Below, piece after piece: positions 52,126 through 62,737 of a stretch of DNA of 64,000 nucleotides; within the stretch, counting starts at the first letter, position 1; every line of letters starts with the position of its first letter. Position numbers and translations under genes: made by a program. The stretch is taken from positions 372,001-436,000 of the forward strand of contig NZ_JNXG01000003.1 of NCBI RefSeq assembly GCF_000717025.1. Direction: 5' to 3'. Source of the stretch: Streptomyces atroolivaceus. Its GTDB lineage: Bacteria > Actinomycetota > Actinomycetes > Streptomycetales > Streptomycetaceae. The notes under the pieces are model-generated. The model saw only the letters and a program-made list of their open reading frames with translations. It did no database searches and was not told the origin of the DNA.

Positions 52126-52635
52126 GAGATCCGTGGCACTCCACGAGACGCGCTTCGGCAGGGCGCTGGACGGCCCGGAGCCGGCCGTGCGTTGGCAGGC
52201 CTCGCAGCCCGTCCACGGCCCGGGCTGTTCTCCCGTCCGAGGGGTGGAGGACGACCAGCCGCTGGGAGTCGGAGGGGAGGTCGAGCGTCTCGCGGAGCAG
52301 CCGGAGTTCGCACCTGGACGGGTGGTTGAGACGCAGGACCCCGCGTGGCAGGACCACATGACCGTTCAGGCGGCCGGTGAAGTGGGGGCCGGCGACGGGG
52401 GCGAGTCCCGATGTGAACCACTCGGTGTTCCCGACGGAGGGTGCGAGCCAGGGGGCGAAGGCCTGCTCGTCCGCGACGTCGTCCCAGTCGGCGAAGAACG
52501 TCCGGGCGCGGGGGTCGGTGAAGACATAGCGGGTGAGGTCCGGGGTGTCGGTGTCGAGCAGCCCGGTCCCCTCCGCCACCGACTCGTACGCGCTGGTGCG
52601 GGCGAGGACGTCGCCCAGCCGGTTGGTCACCACGG
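52126..52635 (-). pseudogene. Remnant of an MmyB-type helix-turn-helix regulator (DNA-binding part missing)
   Basis: Minus-strand text from about 52635 reads VTNRLGDVLARTSAYESVAE, LTRYVFTDPRARTFFADWDD, and later RLNGHVVLPRGVLRLNHPSR, with DSQRLVVLHP. This is the MmyB-like ligand-binding domain of Streptomyces XRE regulators. The N-terminal helix-turn-helix is absent because the sequence upstream belongs to another gene fragment on the opposite strand. The natural stop is also gone, and the frame runs into the HAD gene. It is judged non-functional. Confidence 0.7.
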
Positions 52636-52774
52636 CGACTACTGCACGGCGTGGGAGGACGGTTGTCCTCTCGACCCCGAGGCCCCCGGGTACGCCACGA
52701 CGCTGCTCGAGCAGTTGGCCTGGTGGGCGGGCGCCCTCCGGACGGCACGGGAGGCGAATCCCTACCCGGCGTGA
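52636..52774 (+). pseudogene. C-terminal fragment of an oxidoreductase-like gene (possibly an NADPH-dependent FMN reductase)
   Basis: Plus-strand text DYCTAWEDGCPLDPEAPGYA followed by LLEQLAWWAGALRTAREANP and a stop at 52772-52774 has good codon bias and looks like the C-terminal helix of a flavin reductase-type protein. Nothing upstream continues it, because the opposite-strand regulator remnant begins there. The family assignment is tentative. Confidence 0.4.
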
Positions 52775-53108
52775 CGGCAGGACCCCGGTGACAGCCGGAC
52801 GTCCGCGCCGGACCCTTCCCGTCCCGGACCACGGGAGGGGCCCGGCGCTCACGCGTTCGCCACGGCGCCCTCGCCACCGCGCTGTGACCCCGGGTCGAGG
52901 TGATCCTTCAGTGGGCGGCACGCCCGATGCGGACTTCACGACGCGACAACTGCCATGTCACGAACGTGTCCTGAAGACGATCAAGAGGCAACTCGGGCAA
53001 CCACACCGGCCGTCTGGGAAATCAGCAAGCCACACGGGCGAACGGTCGCCCCGCTCACTCGCCCGCTCCCCAGGAGCGACAGCCCCCACACAGAGGACGT
53101 ACACCAGC
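52775..53108. other. Gene-free stretch upstream of the repeat lipoprotein
   Basis: There are 334 bp with no supported gene. The last 20 bases carry a GAGGA ribosome-site-like run at 53091-53095, about 13 bases before the ATG at 53109. Confidence 0.4.
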
Positions 53109-53648
53109 ATGCGCACTCGCAAGATCTCGGCACTGACCATGACCGCGGTGGCCCTCAGCCTGGCGCTGACGGCATGCAACAACGACGGGGGCGACAACGC
53201 GTCCTCTTCCGCGAGCAGCTCGTCGGCGACGGCGACGGCCGCGAGCACCCCGCAGTCCGACACCGCGGAGGGCAAGTCGTCCGGCACGCCCGCCGAGTCC
53301 GGCACGAAGTGCACGGACCAGGTGGACTACGCGGGCGACTCGCGCTCGAACGCCGAGATCAATTCCATCGGTGAGGACACGGGTACGTGCCCGCCGGTGA
53401 AGAGGACCCCGGTACGAAGTGCACGGACCAGGTGGACTACGCGGGCGACTCCCGTTCGAACGCCGAGATCAATTCCATCGGTGAGGACACGGGTACGTGC
53501 CCGCCGGTGCAGAGCTCCGACGAGGCGTCGGGTACGCCGAAGGACCCCGGTACGAAGTGCACGGACCAGGTGGACTACGCGGGCGACTCGCGCTCGAACG
53601 CCGAGATCAATTCCATCGGTGAGGACACGGGTACGTGCCCGCCGGTGA
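53109..53648 (+). CDS. Small lipoprotein with a triplicated cysteine-pair unit, frameshifted
   Basis: The ATG at 53109 starts a signal peptide with lipobox LSLALTACNN, then a Ser/Ala/Thr-rich stretch, then a 33-residue unit (GTKCTDQVDYAGDSRSNAEI, ending GTCPPV) with two cysteines. A second and third copy follow in the DNA. The step from copy 1 to copy 2 is 110 bp, so in the native frame those copies are read as arginine-rich nonsense ending at 53648. Copies 2 and 3 are in frame with each other and open from about 53387 to 53722. The intact ancestor probably had one unit. It is unknown which form is made. Confidence 0.65.
   Translation: MRTRKISALTMTAVALSLALTACNNDGGDNASSSASSSSATATAASTPQSDTAEGKSSGTPAESGTKCTDQVDYAGDSRSNAEINSIGEDTGTCPPVKRTPVRSARTRWTTRATPVRTPRSIPSVRTRVRARRCRAPTRRRVRRRTPVRSARTRWTTRATRARTPRSIPSVRTRVRARR
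53301..53647. repeat. Three near-identical 99-bp units
   Basis: Units are at 53301-53399, 53411-53509 and 53549-53647. They differ at only a few bases. Spacers are 11 and 39 bp, giving a reading-frame change between units 1 and 2 but none between 2 and 3. High identity suggests recent duplication, or possibly an assembly artefact. Confidence 0.9.
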
Positions 53649-54055
53649 AGCGGCGAGGTCGCGACCGCGTCGTCCGGGCGAAGCGCGGACTCCTCGCCCA
53701 GGGTGAACCTCGCCCAGGGTGAATCCCCGATCACCCCTGGTGCGCCTCGCCCTGGGCAGGCAAGCGTGTCCACGACCTGGGACAACAGCCTGCCGGTGCT
53801 CCTGGCCGTGTACGTCCGCTGCGTATCCGGTCAGCTCGCCGAACTCAAGAAGCGGATGGAAGCCGGGGAAGACCTCCCCGCGCTGCTGACGAGGGCCACG
53901 GGGGTGCGGAGAGCTTCTCCGTGCATTCTCCGTGGCCACCCGTGGAAACCTGGTGACAGCCGGACAGCGCCGGACCGCCCGCAGCTGCCCGAGGCCGGCC
54001 CGGCGCTTACGCGCGCTCTACGAGCGACTCTCTAGTGTGCGTCCGAGCAGCGAGA
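53649..54055. other. Region without a firm gene; contains a 16-bp tandem repeat
   Basis: CTCGCCCAGGGTGAA is repeated at 53693-53707 and 53709-53723. From about 53775 to 53910 the plus strand has a coding-like fragment (WDNSLPVLLAVYVRCVSGQL followed by AELKKRMEAGEDLPALLTRA) within an open frame 53703-54035. I recognise no family, and it may be a gene remnant. Confidence 0.35.
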
Positions 54056-54078
54056 AGGCCCTCCGGGGTGGAGGGCCT
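54056..54078 (-). terminator. Terminator behind tRNA-Arg
   Basis: AGGCCCTCC (54056-54064) and GGAGGGCCT (54070-54078) form a 9-bp stem with a GGGGT loop, 19 bp past the 3' end of the minus-strand tRNA. It is followed on that strand by a short pyrimidine run. Confidence 0.75.
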
Positions 54079-54097
54079 CACAGTGGTGCGCGATGTG

Positions 54098-54170
54098 CGC
54101 CCCCGGCAGGACTCGAACCTGCGGCCAAGCGCTTAGAAGGCGCCTGCTCTATCCACTGAGCTACGGGGGC
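54098..54170 (-). tRNA. tRNA-Arg (anticodon TCT)
   Basis: The minus strand folds into a 73-nt cloverleaf: acceptor GCCCCCG/CGGGGGC with discriminator G, D-arm with AGCTCAGTGGATAGAGCA, anticodon loop CTTCTAA (anticodon TCT, reading AGA/AGG), and T-arm with GGTTCGAGTCC. CCA is not encoded. Confidence 0.95.
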
Positions 54171-54488
54171 CGGGTGACGGCCTGGTGCCCCGGAGGGCGT
54201 TGGTTCAAGCCATTCGTGACCTTGCCGGGACAAGGATAGGGCTCAGATCACCTCGTCCCGGTTGCTTCACCTGCGTGGCACGATGTGGAGGTTCGGTGAA
54301 GCGAACCGATAATCGCAGGTAGGTGCGATTCATGCATCGCTTTTCGCGCCTCGCGCCCCGGGTGTTGTGCACTCGTTATGCCTGCGCCCCACTCGTCCCC
54401 TCTGTCCCCCGGGATGGATCCGCCGCGCAGAGGGGCCTATACGCTTCAAAAAGACGTCAAAATTGGGCATTCTTCACATGTGGTAACC
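54171..54488. other. Promoter region of the dynamin-like operon, with two small inverted repeats
   Basis: No gene is seen in these 318 bp. Inverted repeats are GGTTCG/CGAACC (54290-54295 and 54302-54307) and AATCGCA/TGCGATT (54311-54317 and 54324-54330). ACCGATAA lies between them and recalls the WhiG -10 element, but the matching -35 is absent. A TATACG (54437-54442) may be a -10 element. Confidence 0.4.
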
Positions 54489-56132
54489 ATGGATGTACGG
54501 CCCCAGCTCATCGACGCACTTTCCGCCCTGCGCGACCGTGTCGCTGCCGTGCGTCTTCCACTTCCGCTGCCGGGTGCCCCGCGCGCCCGGCAGACGCGGA
54601 CCGAGCTGCTCGCCCAGCTCGACGACTACCTCGTACCCCGTCTCAAGGACCCCGAGGCACCGCTGCTCGCGGTGATCGGGGGGAGCACCGGCGCGGGCAA
54701 GTCGACTCTCGTCAACTCGCTGGTGGGCTGCCGGGTCAGTGAGGCAGGGGTGCTGCGCCCGACCACACGGACCCCCGTACTCGTCTGCCACCCCGACGAC
54801 CACCACTGGTTCGCCGGGGTGCGGGTGCTGCCGCAGCTGACCCGGGTGTGGCTGCCCCCGGGGCAGGTCCCGGACCCGGACGGGCTGGACCACCTCGGGG
54901 TGGAGGGGGACCGGGACGACACCGTGCTGCGTGTGGAGACGGCGGCGACCCTGCCCCGGGGGCTCGCGCTCCTGGACGCCCCCGACATCGACTCACTCGT
55001 CGTACGCAACCGGGTCCTGGCCGCCGAACTCATCTGTGCCGCCGACATCTGGGTCATGGTGACCACCGCGTCCAGGTACGCGGATGCGGTGCCGTGGCAT
55101 CTGCTGCGTACCGCCAAGGAGTACGACGCCTCCCTGGTCACCGTCCTCGACCGGGTACCGCACCAGGTGATCGCCGAGGTGTCCCGGCAGTACGCGGCCC
55201 TGCTCACCCGGGCCGGCCTGGGCGAGGTTCCCCGCTTCACCATTCCGGAGCTGCCCGAGTCCGCGGGCGGCGGCAGCGGACTCCTGCCCACCACCGCCGT
55301 CGCACCCCTGCGCGCCTGGCTCACCCACCGGGCCCAGGACCCGGCGGCCCGTCAGCAGGCCGTGGGACGCACGGCGTCCGGGGTGATCGACTCGCTCGAC
55401 GTACGGATGCCCGAGCTGGCCGGGGCGGTGGCCGCGCAGTACGCCGCGGCCGTGCGGCTGACCGGCGTGGTCGAGGAGGCGTACGCGAAGGAGCTGGCAC
55501 GCGTGCAGCGGCGGCTCCGGAACGGGGCCGTGCTCGCCGGCGGCGCCCGCACCCGCTGGCGCGGATATCCGCTGTACAGCACCGCGGGGGAGCTGCTGGA
55601 CGCGCTCGTGGAGAGCCTGGTGGCCCTGCTGCAGTGCGCGGTGGCGGCCTCCGACGAGCAGATCCGGACGACCTGGCGGCGCGAGCCCGCCGCCGGGGTC
55701 TTCCGGTTCGAGGACGCCGGCCGGGAGGCCGGCGGGTGGGGGCCCGCCGAGGACATCCAGGGCCGGATCGGCATGGCCGCGCGGCGCTGGCGGCGTGTGC
55801 TGGAGGAACTGGCCGAGGAGGAGGCGCGGCTGCTCGACCGCAACGCCGCGCCCGACGCCGAGACGGTGGCGGCGCTGCTCGCCGCCGCCCTCCTCGGCGG
55901 TCGGCGCGCCCGGGGTGCCGGGGAGCAACTGGCCGAACGGATCGGCGCCCAGGGGGCGCTGCGCCTCCGTGACAAGGGCGGGGCGCTGCTCACCGAGTGC
56001 CTGGACCAGGTCATGCACGGTGAACGCGACCGGCGGCTCGCCCCGCTCGACGCGCTCGAAGTCGCCCCCGAGCCGCAGGCCGAACTGATCGCCGCGCTGT
56101 CCGTACTGCAGAAGGAGAGGTGGCAGCGATGA
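54489..56132 (+). CDS. Dynamin-like GTPase, first of a pair
   Basis: This protein of about 547 residues is read from the ATG at 54489 ([14 protein letters not shown]). Earlier ATGs at 54378 and 54414 precede low-quality extensions. The P-loop is [10 protein letters not shown] at 64-73, with [13 protein letters not shown] as switch I and [10 protein letters not shown] as the DxPG-like switch II. Helical middle and C-terminal regions follow ([33 protein letters not shown]). The size, the pairing with the next gene and the neighbouring ssbB resemble the DynA/DynB pair that supports sporulation septa in Streptomyces. That identification is from memory of the family, not from a search. Confidence 0.75.
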   Translation: MDVRPQLIDALSALRDRVAAVRLPLPLPGAPRARQTRTELLAQLDDYLVPRLKDPEAPLLAVIGGSTGAGKSTLVNSLVGCRVSEAGVLRPTTRTPVLVCHPDDHHWFAGVRVLPQLTRVWLPPGQVPDPDGLDHLGVEGDRDDTVLRVETAATLPRGLALLDAPDIDSLVVRNRVLAAELICAADIWVMVTTASRYADAVPWHLLRTAKEYDASLVTVLDRVPHQVIAEVSRQYAALLTRAGLGEVPRFTIPELPESAGGGSGLLPTTAVAPLRAWLTHRAQDPAARQQAVGRTASGVIDSLDVRMPELAGAVAAQYAAAVRLTGVVEEAYAKELARVQRRLRNGAVLAGGARTRWRGYPLYSTAGELLDALVESLVALLQCAVAASDEQIRTTWRREPAAGVFRFEDAGREAGGWGPAEDIQGRIGMAARRWRRVLEELAEEEARLLDRNAAPDAETVAALLAAALLGGRRARGAGEQLAERIGAQGALRLRDKGGALLTECLDQVMHGERDRRLAPLDALEVAPEPQAELIAALSVLQKERWQR

Positions 56133-58099
56133 CTGCCGTCACTGACCAGAGCCGGGACGACGGGCGACCGGAGCGCGAAGGCGCGGGGGAGGCCCGGGGT
56201 GACGACGGGCGGCGCTGGGACGACGGGCTCATCGCGCGCCGTGCCGCCGAGGCCGCACAGGAGAGCGTGGAGGCCGGCACGGGCCCCGCCGCCCAGGACG
56301 ACCCCGAGCCCCAGGTCGAGGCGTACGGTCTCCCCGGCAGCCCCCTGCGGCCCCGGCTGGACGCGCTGCGTGAACTGGTCGGGCTCTCCCGCGCCCGCCT
56401 CGACGGGAGCACCCTCGCCGAGGCGGGACGCGTGCTCGACGAGGCGTCGGCCCGTCAGCGGCTCTCCTCCCGGCACACGGTCGTCGCCGTCGCCGGGGCC
56501 ACCGGCAGCGGGAAGTCCACCCTCTTCAACGCGCTCGCGGGTGTCCAGATCTCCGACACGGGGCTGCGCAGGCCGACCACCTCGGCTCCGATCGCCTGCA
56601 GCTGGACCGACGGCGCCGCCGGGCTGCTCGACCGGCTGGCCATCCCGGGCAGGCTCCGGCGCAGGCCGGTGCAGGGCGGCACGGCCATCGACGAGGCGTT
56701 GCAGGGGCTTGTCCTGGTGGACCTGCCCGACCACGACTCGGCGGCGACCGGCCACCGGGAGCAGGTGGACCGGGTGCTGGCCCTGGTCGACGCCGTGATC
56801 TGGGTCGTCGATCCGGAGAAGTACGCCGACGCGGCCCTGCACGAGCGCTATCTGCGTCCCCTCGCCGGGCACGCCGAGATCACCTTCGTCGTGCTCAACC
56901 AGATCGACCGGCTCTCCGGCGACGCCGCCGACCTGATCCTGGACGATCTGCGCCGGCTGATCGACGAGGACGGCATGGCGGTGGGGGAGCACGGCGAGCC
57001 GGGCGCCACGGTCATGTCCCTGTCCGCGCTCACCGGCGCGGGTGTGGGCGACCTGCGCGAGGTGCTCGGCAGGTTCGTCCAGGACCGTACGGCGGCGGCC
57101 CGCAGGCTGTCCGCCGATGTGGACGCGGCCGCCGCGCGGCTCCGGCCGGTGTACGTCGCCGAGGGGCGGCCGGGGCTGGGCGAGCGGGCCCGCGAGGAGT
57201 TCACCGACCGGCTCGCGGAAGCGGTCGGTGCGGCGGCGGCCGGGCAGGCGGCGGAGCGGGAGTGGCGCAGGAACGCGGGGCGGGCCTGCGGGACACCCTG
57301 GCTGCGGCTGTGGCGCTGGTACGAGTCCAGCCGGCAGCTGGGCGGCCTCGACCTCATGGCGCAGGCGCTCGCGCCGCCGGAGGAGGAGCTCACGGCCAGG
57401 CAGCGTGTGGAGCAGGCCGTGCGGAAGCTGGCGGACGACGCGGTGGACGGGCTGCCCACTCCGTGGGCGCAGGCCGTGCGTGAGGCGGCGGTGAACGGGG
57501 CGGAGGGGCTGCCCGAGGCGCTGGACGAGCTGGCGCGGAGCGCGCAGGCAGGCGGCCGGGGCCGTGGGGGGAAGGGCGACGCGGGGGCCGCTCCCACGGG
57601 CTCGGGCGGGCGGGTGTCCGGCGGGCGGAGCGGGGGGCCGGGTACGTCGGCGGGGCAGGCGAAGCGCGGTCCCGGCTCCGTGGGCAGAGCGGTGACCCCC
57701 GTCGCGGGGGTGCCGGGCGGCCGTGGTGCCAGGCCCCCGCGCCCGGCGTGGTGGCCGGCGGCGGTGCTCGCCCAGGCCTCGATGACGTTGCTCCAGCTCT
57801 TCGGTGGTCTGTGGCTGCTCGGCCAGATCGTGGGGGTCCTCGAACCCGGTCTGCTCACCCCGGCGCTGCTCATGCTGGCCGGGGTGGTCGGCGGGCCGCT
57901 CGTCGAGTGGGCCTGCGCGGCCGCGGCCCGGGGGCCCGCCCGCCGGTACGGGCAGGAGGCGGAACGGCGGCTCCGTGAAGTCGCGGCCGGCTGCGGCAGG
58001 GCAAGGGTCCTGGACCCGGTGGCGGCGGAACTGGCGCGCTACCGCGAGGTGCGGGAGCGCTATGTGGCGGTGACGGAGTTCTCCACAACCGGCGGGTAA
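56129..58099 (+). CDS. Dynamin-like GTPase with C-terminal membrane helices, second of a pair
   Basis: This 656-residue protein has its ATG overlapping the previous stop (ATGA). The P-loop is GATGSGKST at 123-131, [14 protein letters not shown] is switch [12 protein letters not shown] is switch II and VLNQIDRL is a TKxD-like base-recognition motif (NQID). A basic, Gly-rich linker (about 475-540) precedes two hydrophobic helices (about 553-575 and 580-600, [35 protein letters not shown]). It probably anchors the heteromeric GTPase complex in the membrane at division septa (inference). Confidence 0.78.
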   Translation: MTAVTDQSRDDGRPEREGAGEARGDDGRRWDDGLIARRAAEAAQESVEAGTGPAAQDDPEPQVEAYGLPGSPLRPRLDALRELVGLSRARLDGSTLAEAGRVLDEASARQRLSSRHTVVAVAGATGSGKSTLFNALAGVQISDTGLRRPTTSAPIACSWTDGAAGLLDRLAIPGRLRRRPVQGGTAIDEALQGLVLVDLPDHDSAATGHREQVDRVLALVDAVIWVVDPEKYADAALHERYLRPLAGHAEITFVVLNQIDRLSGDAADLILDDLRRLIDEDGMAVGEHGEPGATVMSLSALTGAGVGDLREVLGRFVQDRTAAARRLSADVDAAAARLRPVYVAEGRPGLGERAREEFTDRLAEAVGAAAAGQAAEREWRRNAGRACGTPWLRLWRWYESSRQLGGLDLMAQALAPPEEELTARQRVEQAVRKLADDAVDGLPTPWAQAVREAAVNGAEGLPEALDELARSAQAGGRGRGGKGDAGAAPTGSGGRVSGGRSGGPGTSAGQAKRGPGSVGRAVTPVAGVPGGRGARPPRPAWWPAAVLAQASMTLLQLFGGLWLLGQIVGVLEPGLLTPALLMLAGVVGGPLVEWACAAAARGPARRYGQEAERRLREVAAGCGRARVLDPVAAELARYREVRERYVAVTEFSTTGG

Positions 58100-58254
58100 T
58101 CCACAGGCCCCGCGGGATTCCCGGTTTCCGTACAGCATGGTTCGCAGCGGATCAGACAGACGCACCGGATCGCACACCATCGCACCGCATCGGTGCAGGG
58201 CGGGCAGCGGTACGGAAAGCGGACGGATTACGGCAGGGAATCGGGGGACGGGAA

Positions 58255-58680
58255 ATGAACGAGACCTTGGTGACGCTGGTGGGAAACGCCGCGACGCCGG
58301 TGGACTTCCGGGAGACGGCGGCCGGATCGACGGCGCGATTCCGATTGGCGGTGACGCCCCGGCGGTGGGACCGGGAGCAGCAGATCTGGGCTGACGGCCG
58401 CACCAGTTTCTACACGGTATGGGCACGGAGGACACTCGCGGCGAATCTGTCCGGCTCGGTCTCCGTCGGGGAGCCGCTCGTCGTGCACGGACGGCTGAAG
58501 GTGCGTGAGGAGGAGCGCGAGGGGGCGTGGAAGACCTCCGTGGACATCGACGCCCTGGCGGTGGGGCACGACCTGACCAGGGGAACGGCGGCGTTCCGGC
58601 GGGTGGTCAGAGGTGATCCCGCACTGACGGCGCCTACGCATCGTCAGAAACCGGCCACAGAAATGGCATCGATGTCCTGA
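58255..58680 (+). CDS. ssbB: Single-stranded DNA-binding protein (SsbB-like)
   Basis: This 141-residue protein has an OB-fold SSB domain: MNETLVTLVGNAATPVDFRE, ARFRLAVTPRRWDREQQIW, FYTVWARRTLAANL and PLVVHGRLKVREEE. It ends PATEMASMS without the acidic DDDxPF tail of the main SSB. This is the form known in Streptomyces as SsbB, needed for chromosome segregation during sporulation. GGGGGACGGGAA precedes the ATG. It lies 155 bp behind the dynamin-like pair. Confidence 0.9.
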   Translation: MNETLVTLVGNAATPVDFRETAAGSTARFRLAVTPRRWDREQQIWADGRTSFYTVWARRTLAANLSGSVSVGEPLVVHGRLKVREEEREGAWKTSVDIDALAVGHDLTRGTAAFRRVVRGDPALTAPTHRQKPATEMASMS

Positions 58681-58867
58681 AGGGGAGGGGGCGCGCCGAA
58701 CAGGGCTATAACGATTATGAGTCGGAATGGTTGTCTGACGGCATGACGGGGGATTCCTCTTCGCTCGCTCCTTACGATTCCCCAGTACTCATGCGGCACT
58801 TGAGTTTGCTGGCGAGACACCTCCCACACGCGCATCATGCGTGAGGTCTCGCCCGGAGGGGAATTCT

Positions 58868-60391
58868 GTGTTTTCTGTGTCTTCAGCGTCCACTTCGTCG
58901 TCGACGGCGGCGACGGAGGGCTCCCGCGGGAGCCGGAGCGGAAGCGGGCGGCACGGCCAGGGGCCTGCCGGTGGCGGCCGGGGCCGCGGTCTCGTCAGAG
59001 CGGCAGCCGCGGTGCTGGCCGGCGGGCTGGTCGCCGCCGGCACCCTCGTCGGCGCCACGGCGGCGACGGCGGACGAGGCGGGCCAGCACCAGGGCGGGGC
59101 GACCGCCGTGCTGGACGGGCTGAAGACCTATGACACCGCCGTGCTCCACACCGGCGGTGAGGACGGCGCGGCGGGCGCGACGCAGGAGCTTCCCGCGGGC
59201 CTGTTCGAGCTGGACGTCGACGGCGGCGGCCAGCTGAAGACGTACTGCATCGACATCCACAACCCCACCCAGGACCAGGCGAAGTATCTGGAGACCCCCT
59301 GGGACCAGACCTCGCTCGGCGCCAACGGGAACGCCGGCAGGATCCGCTGGATCCTGCAGCACTCGTACCCGCAGGTCGACGACCTCGCCGAGCTCGCCGA
59401 CGAGGCCGGAACCGGGCCGCTGACCGCGAAGACCGCGGCGGCGGGCACCCAGGTCGCGATCTGGCGCTTCTCCGACGAGGCCGATGTCGAGGCCAAGGAC
59501 GCGCACGCGGAGAAGCTGGCCGACTGGCTCGAGAAGGAGGCGAAGAGCGTCGCGGAGCCCAAGGCCTCCGTGGCGCTGGAACCCGCTGCGGTCTCCGGCA
59601 AGGCGGGTGAGCGGGTCGGCCCGGTCACCGTGCGTACCGACGCGGGCCAGGTCTCCGTGACCCCGCCCGCCGACGCCGCCGCGAGCGGGGTCGAGGTCAC
59701 CGACAAGGACGGCAAGCCCATCACCCAAGCGGCCGACGGCACCGGCCTCTACTTCGACATCCCCGAGGACGCCGCGGACGGTTCGGCCTCGCTGACCGTC
59801 CAGGCCAGCACGTCCGTGCCCGTCGGCCGGGTCTTCGCCGGGCTGACCAAGAGCCAGACCATGATCCTCGCCGGCTCGAGCGAGTCCACGGTCACCGCGA
59901 CGGCGAGCGCCACCTGGGCGGAGAAGGGCGCGGTGCCCGCGCTCACCGCCCGGAAGAACTGCGCCGAGGGCGGCGTGGACATCACGGTGGGCAACAAGGG
60001 CGACGAGGCCTTCACCTTCGAGCTGGCCGGCACCGAACACACCATCGCGGCGGGCGAGACCCGCACGGTGACGATCCCGGTCGCCGAGGACCAGGCGTAC
60101 GACTTCACGATCACCGGCCCCGGCGGCTTCAGCAAGAACTTCAGGGGCGTCCTCGACTGCGCGACCGCCGGCGCCCCCGTCCCCGGTGACGACATCAGCA
60201 CCCAGAGTGGCGCGGAGCCCGTTCCCGCCCAGACCGGCACCAGCTCCACCGGAGCCGAGGGCGACCTCGCCGAGACCGGCGGCTCCAGTGCCACCCCCGT
60301 CATCGCGGGTGTCGCCATCGCCCTCGTCGTCCTCGGCGGCGGCGCCGTCTTCCTGCTCCGCCGCAAGCAGCCGCAGGACAGCGGTGAGTGA
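58868..60391 (+). CDS. Cys-Gln thioester surface protein with LAETG sorting signal
   Basis: The GTG at 58868 is chosen because GGAGGGG lies 8 bases upstream. The 507-residue product has a long signal peptide (hydrophobic about 45-65, ending near ATAATADE) and a TQXA/thioester domain. In that domain Cys127 (YCIDIHNPT) and Gln195 (GTQVAIWRFSD) can form an internal thioester for covalent attachment to host or surface nucleophiles. Beta-sandwich repeats follow, and a class E sortase signal LAETG is at 467-471, then a membrane helix and a RRK tail. No sortase gene is in the window. Confidence 0.92.
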   Translation: MFSVSSASTSSSTAATEGSRGSRSGSGRHGQGPAGGGRGRGLVRAAAAVLAGGLVAAGTLVGATAATADEAGQHQGGATAVLDGLKTYDTAVLHTGGEDGAAGATQELPAGLFELDVDGGGQLKTYCIDIHNPTQDQAKYLETPWDQTSLGANGNAGRIRWILQHSYPQVDDLAELADEAGTGPLTAKTAAAGTQVAIWRFSDEADVEAKDAHAEKLADWLEKEAKSVAEPKASVALEPAAVSGKAGERVGPVTVRTDAGQVSVTPPADAAASGVEVTDKDGKPITQAADGTGLYFDIPEDAADGSASLTVQASTSVPVGRVFAGLTKSQTMILAGSSESTVTATASATWAEKGAVPALTARKNCAEGGVDITVGNKGDEAFTFELAGTEHTIAAGETRTVTIPVAEDQAYDFTITGPGGFSKNFRGVLDCATAGAPVPGDDISTQSGAEPVPAQTGTSSTGAEGDLAETGGSSATPVIAGVAIALVVLGGGAVFLLRRKQPQDSGE

Positions 60392-60425
60392 CTGACCACA
60401 GGCGCAGCGGGAATTGCGCCGGTGA

Positions 60426-60457
60426 GGAGCCCGGTACGGACCTCCGTGCCGGGCTCC
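60426..60457. terminator. Terminator after the thioester protein gene
   Basis: GGAGCCCGGTACGGA (60426-60440) pairs with TCCGTGCCGGGCTCC (60443-60457), 15 bp with one G-T pair and a tight loop, 35 bp behind the stop. Confidence 0.85.
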
Positions 60458-60644
60458 GCGCGTTCCGCCCCCGGCCCCTGAGCTGTACCGGAGCCCGTTG
60501 CGACGTCGTCCCACGAGCCGCTCCGCCGGCCCGGGCGGACGCACCGGGACCGCACCGGGGGCCGGACGGGTTTCCATCCGGGTGCGGACGTCAGGCAAGA
60601 TGGGTGTATCTGCCCACACCTCTATTGCTGCCGGACGGTTTCTC

Positions 60645-62309
<1,665 letters not shown>

Positions 62310-62314
62310 TCGAC

Positions 62315-62737
62315 TTGGCCCGTCACATCTACAGCTGCCCCCTGCGCTGGTCGGACATGGATGCCTTCGGCCACGTGAACAACGTGGTCTTCCTCCGCTA
62401 TTTGGAGGAGGCGCGCATCGACTTCATGTTCCGGCTGGCGCCAGGGGACGGCTCGCCGTCCTTCTCGGGCGGCTCCGTCGTGGCCCGTCACGAGATCGAC
62501 TACGTGCGCCCGCTCGTCCACCGGCACGCGCCGGTGACCATCGAGTCCTGGGTCACGAAGATAACCGCGGCGTCGCTGACGATCGCCTACGAGGTCAAGG
62601 ACCCCGACCAGGTCTACGTACGGGCGTCGACGGTCGTCGTGCCCTACAACCTGGCCGAGGAGCGGCCCCGGCGGATCACCGCCGAGGAGAAGCTCTTCCT
62701 CCAGGAGTACCTCGACCAGGAGCCGGCCGTCGTATGA
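62315..62737 (+). CDS. Acyl-CoA thioesterase, 4HBT hotdog type
   Basis: The TTG at 62315 lies 5 bases behind ettA, with GAGG inside the ettA end serving as ribosome site. The 140-residue product has PLRWSDMDAFGHVNNVVFLR, the 4-hydroxybenzoyl-CoA thioesterase signature with catalytic Asp. EEARIDFMF and the strand VVARHEIDYVRPL follow. It hydrolyses acyl-CoA esters; chain preference is unknown. It is co-transcribed with ettA and the next gene (ATGA overlap). Confidence 0.92.
   Translation: MARHIYSCPLRWSDMDAFGHVNNVVFLRYLEEARIDFMFRLAPGDGSPSFSGGSVVARHEIDYVRPLVHRHAPVTIESWVTKITAASLTIAYEVKDPDQVYVRASTVVVPYNLAEERPRRITAEEKLFLQEYLDQEPAVV

Noticed and set aside
53301..53647. CRISPR array
   Set aside because: Three units of 99 bp with unequal spacers inside a coding region encode repeated protein; they are not short palindromic repeats with spacers.
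54290..54330. WhiG-type sporulation promoter before the dynamin-like genes
   Set aside because: ACCGATAA resembles the -10 element but the TAAA -35 element is missing at the required distance.
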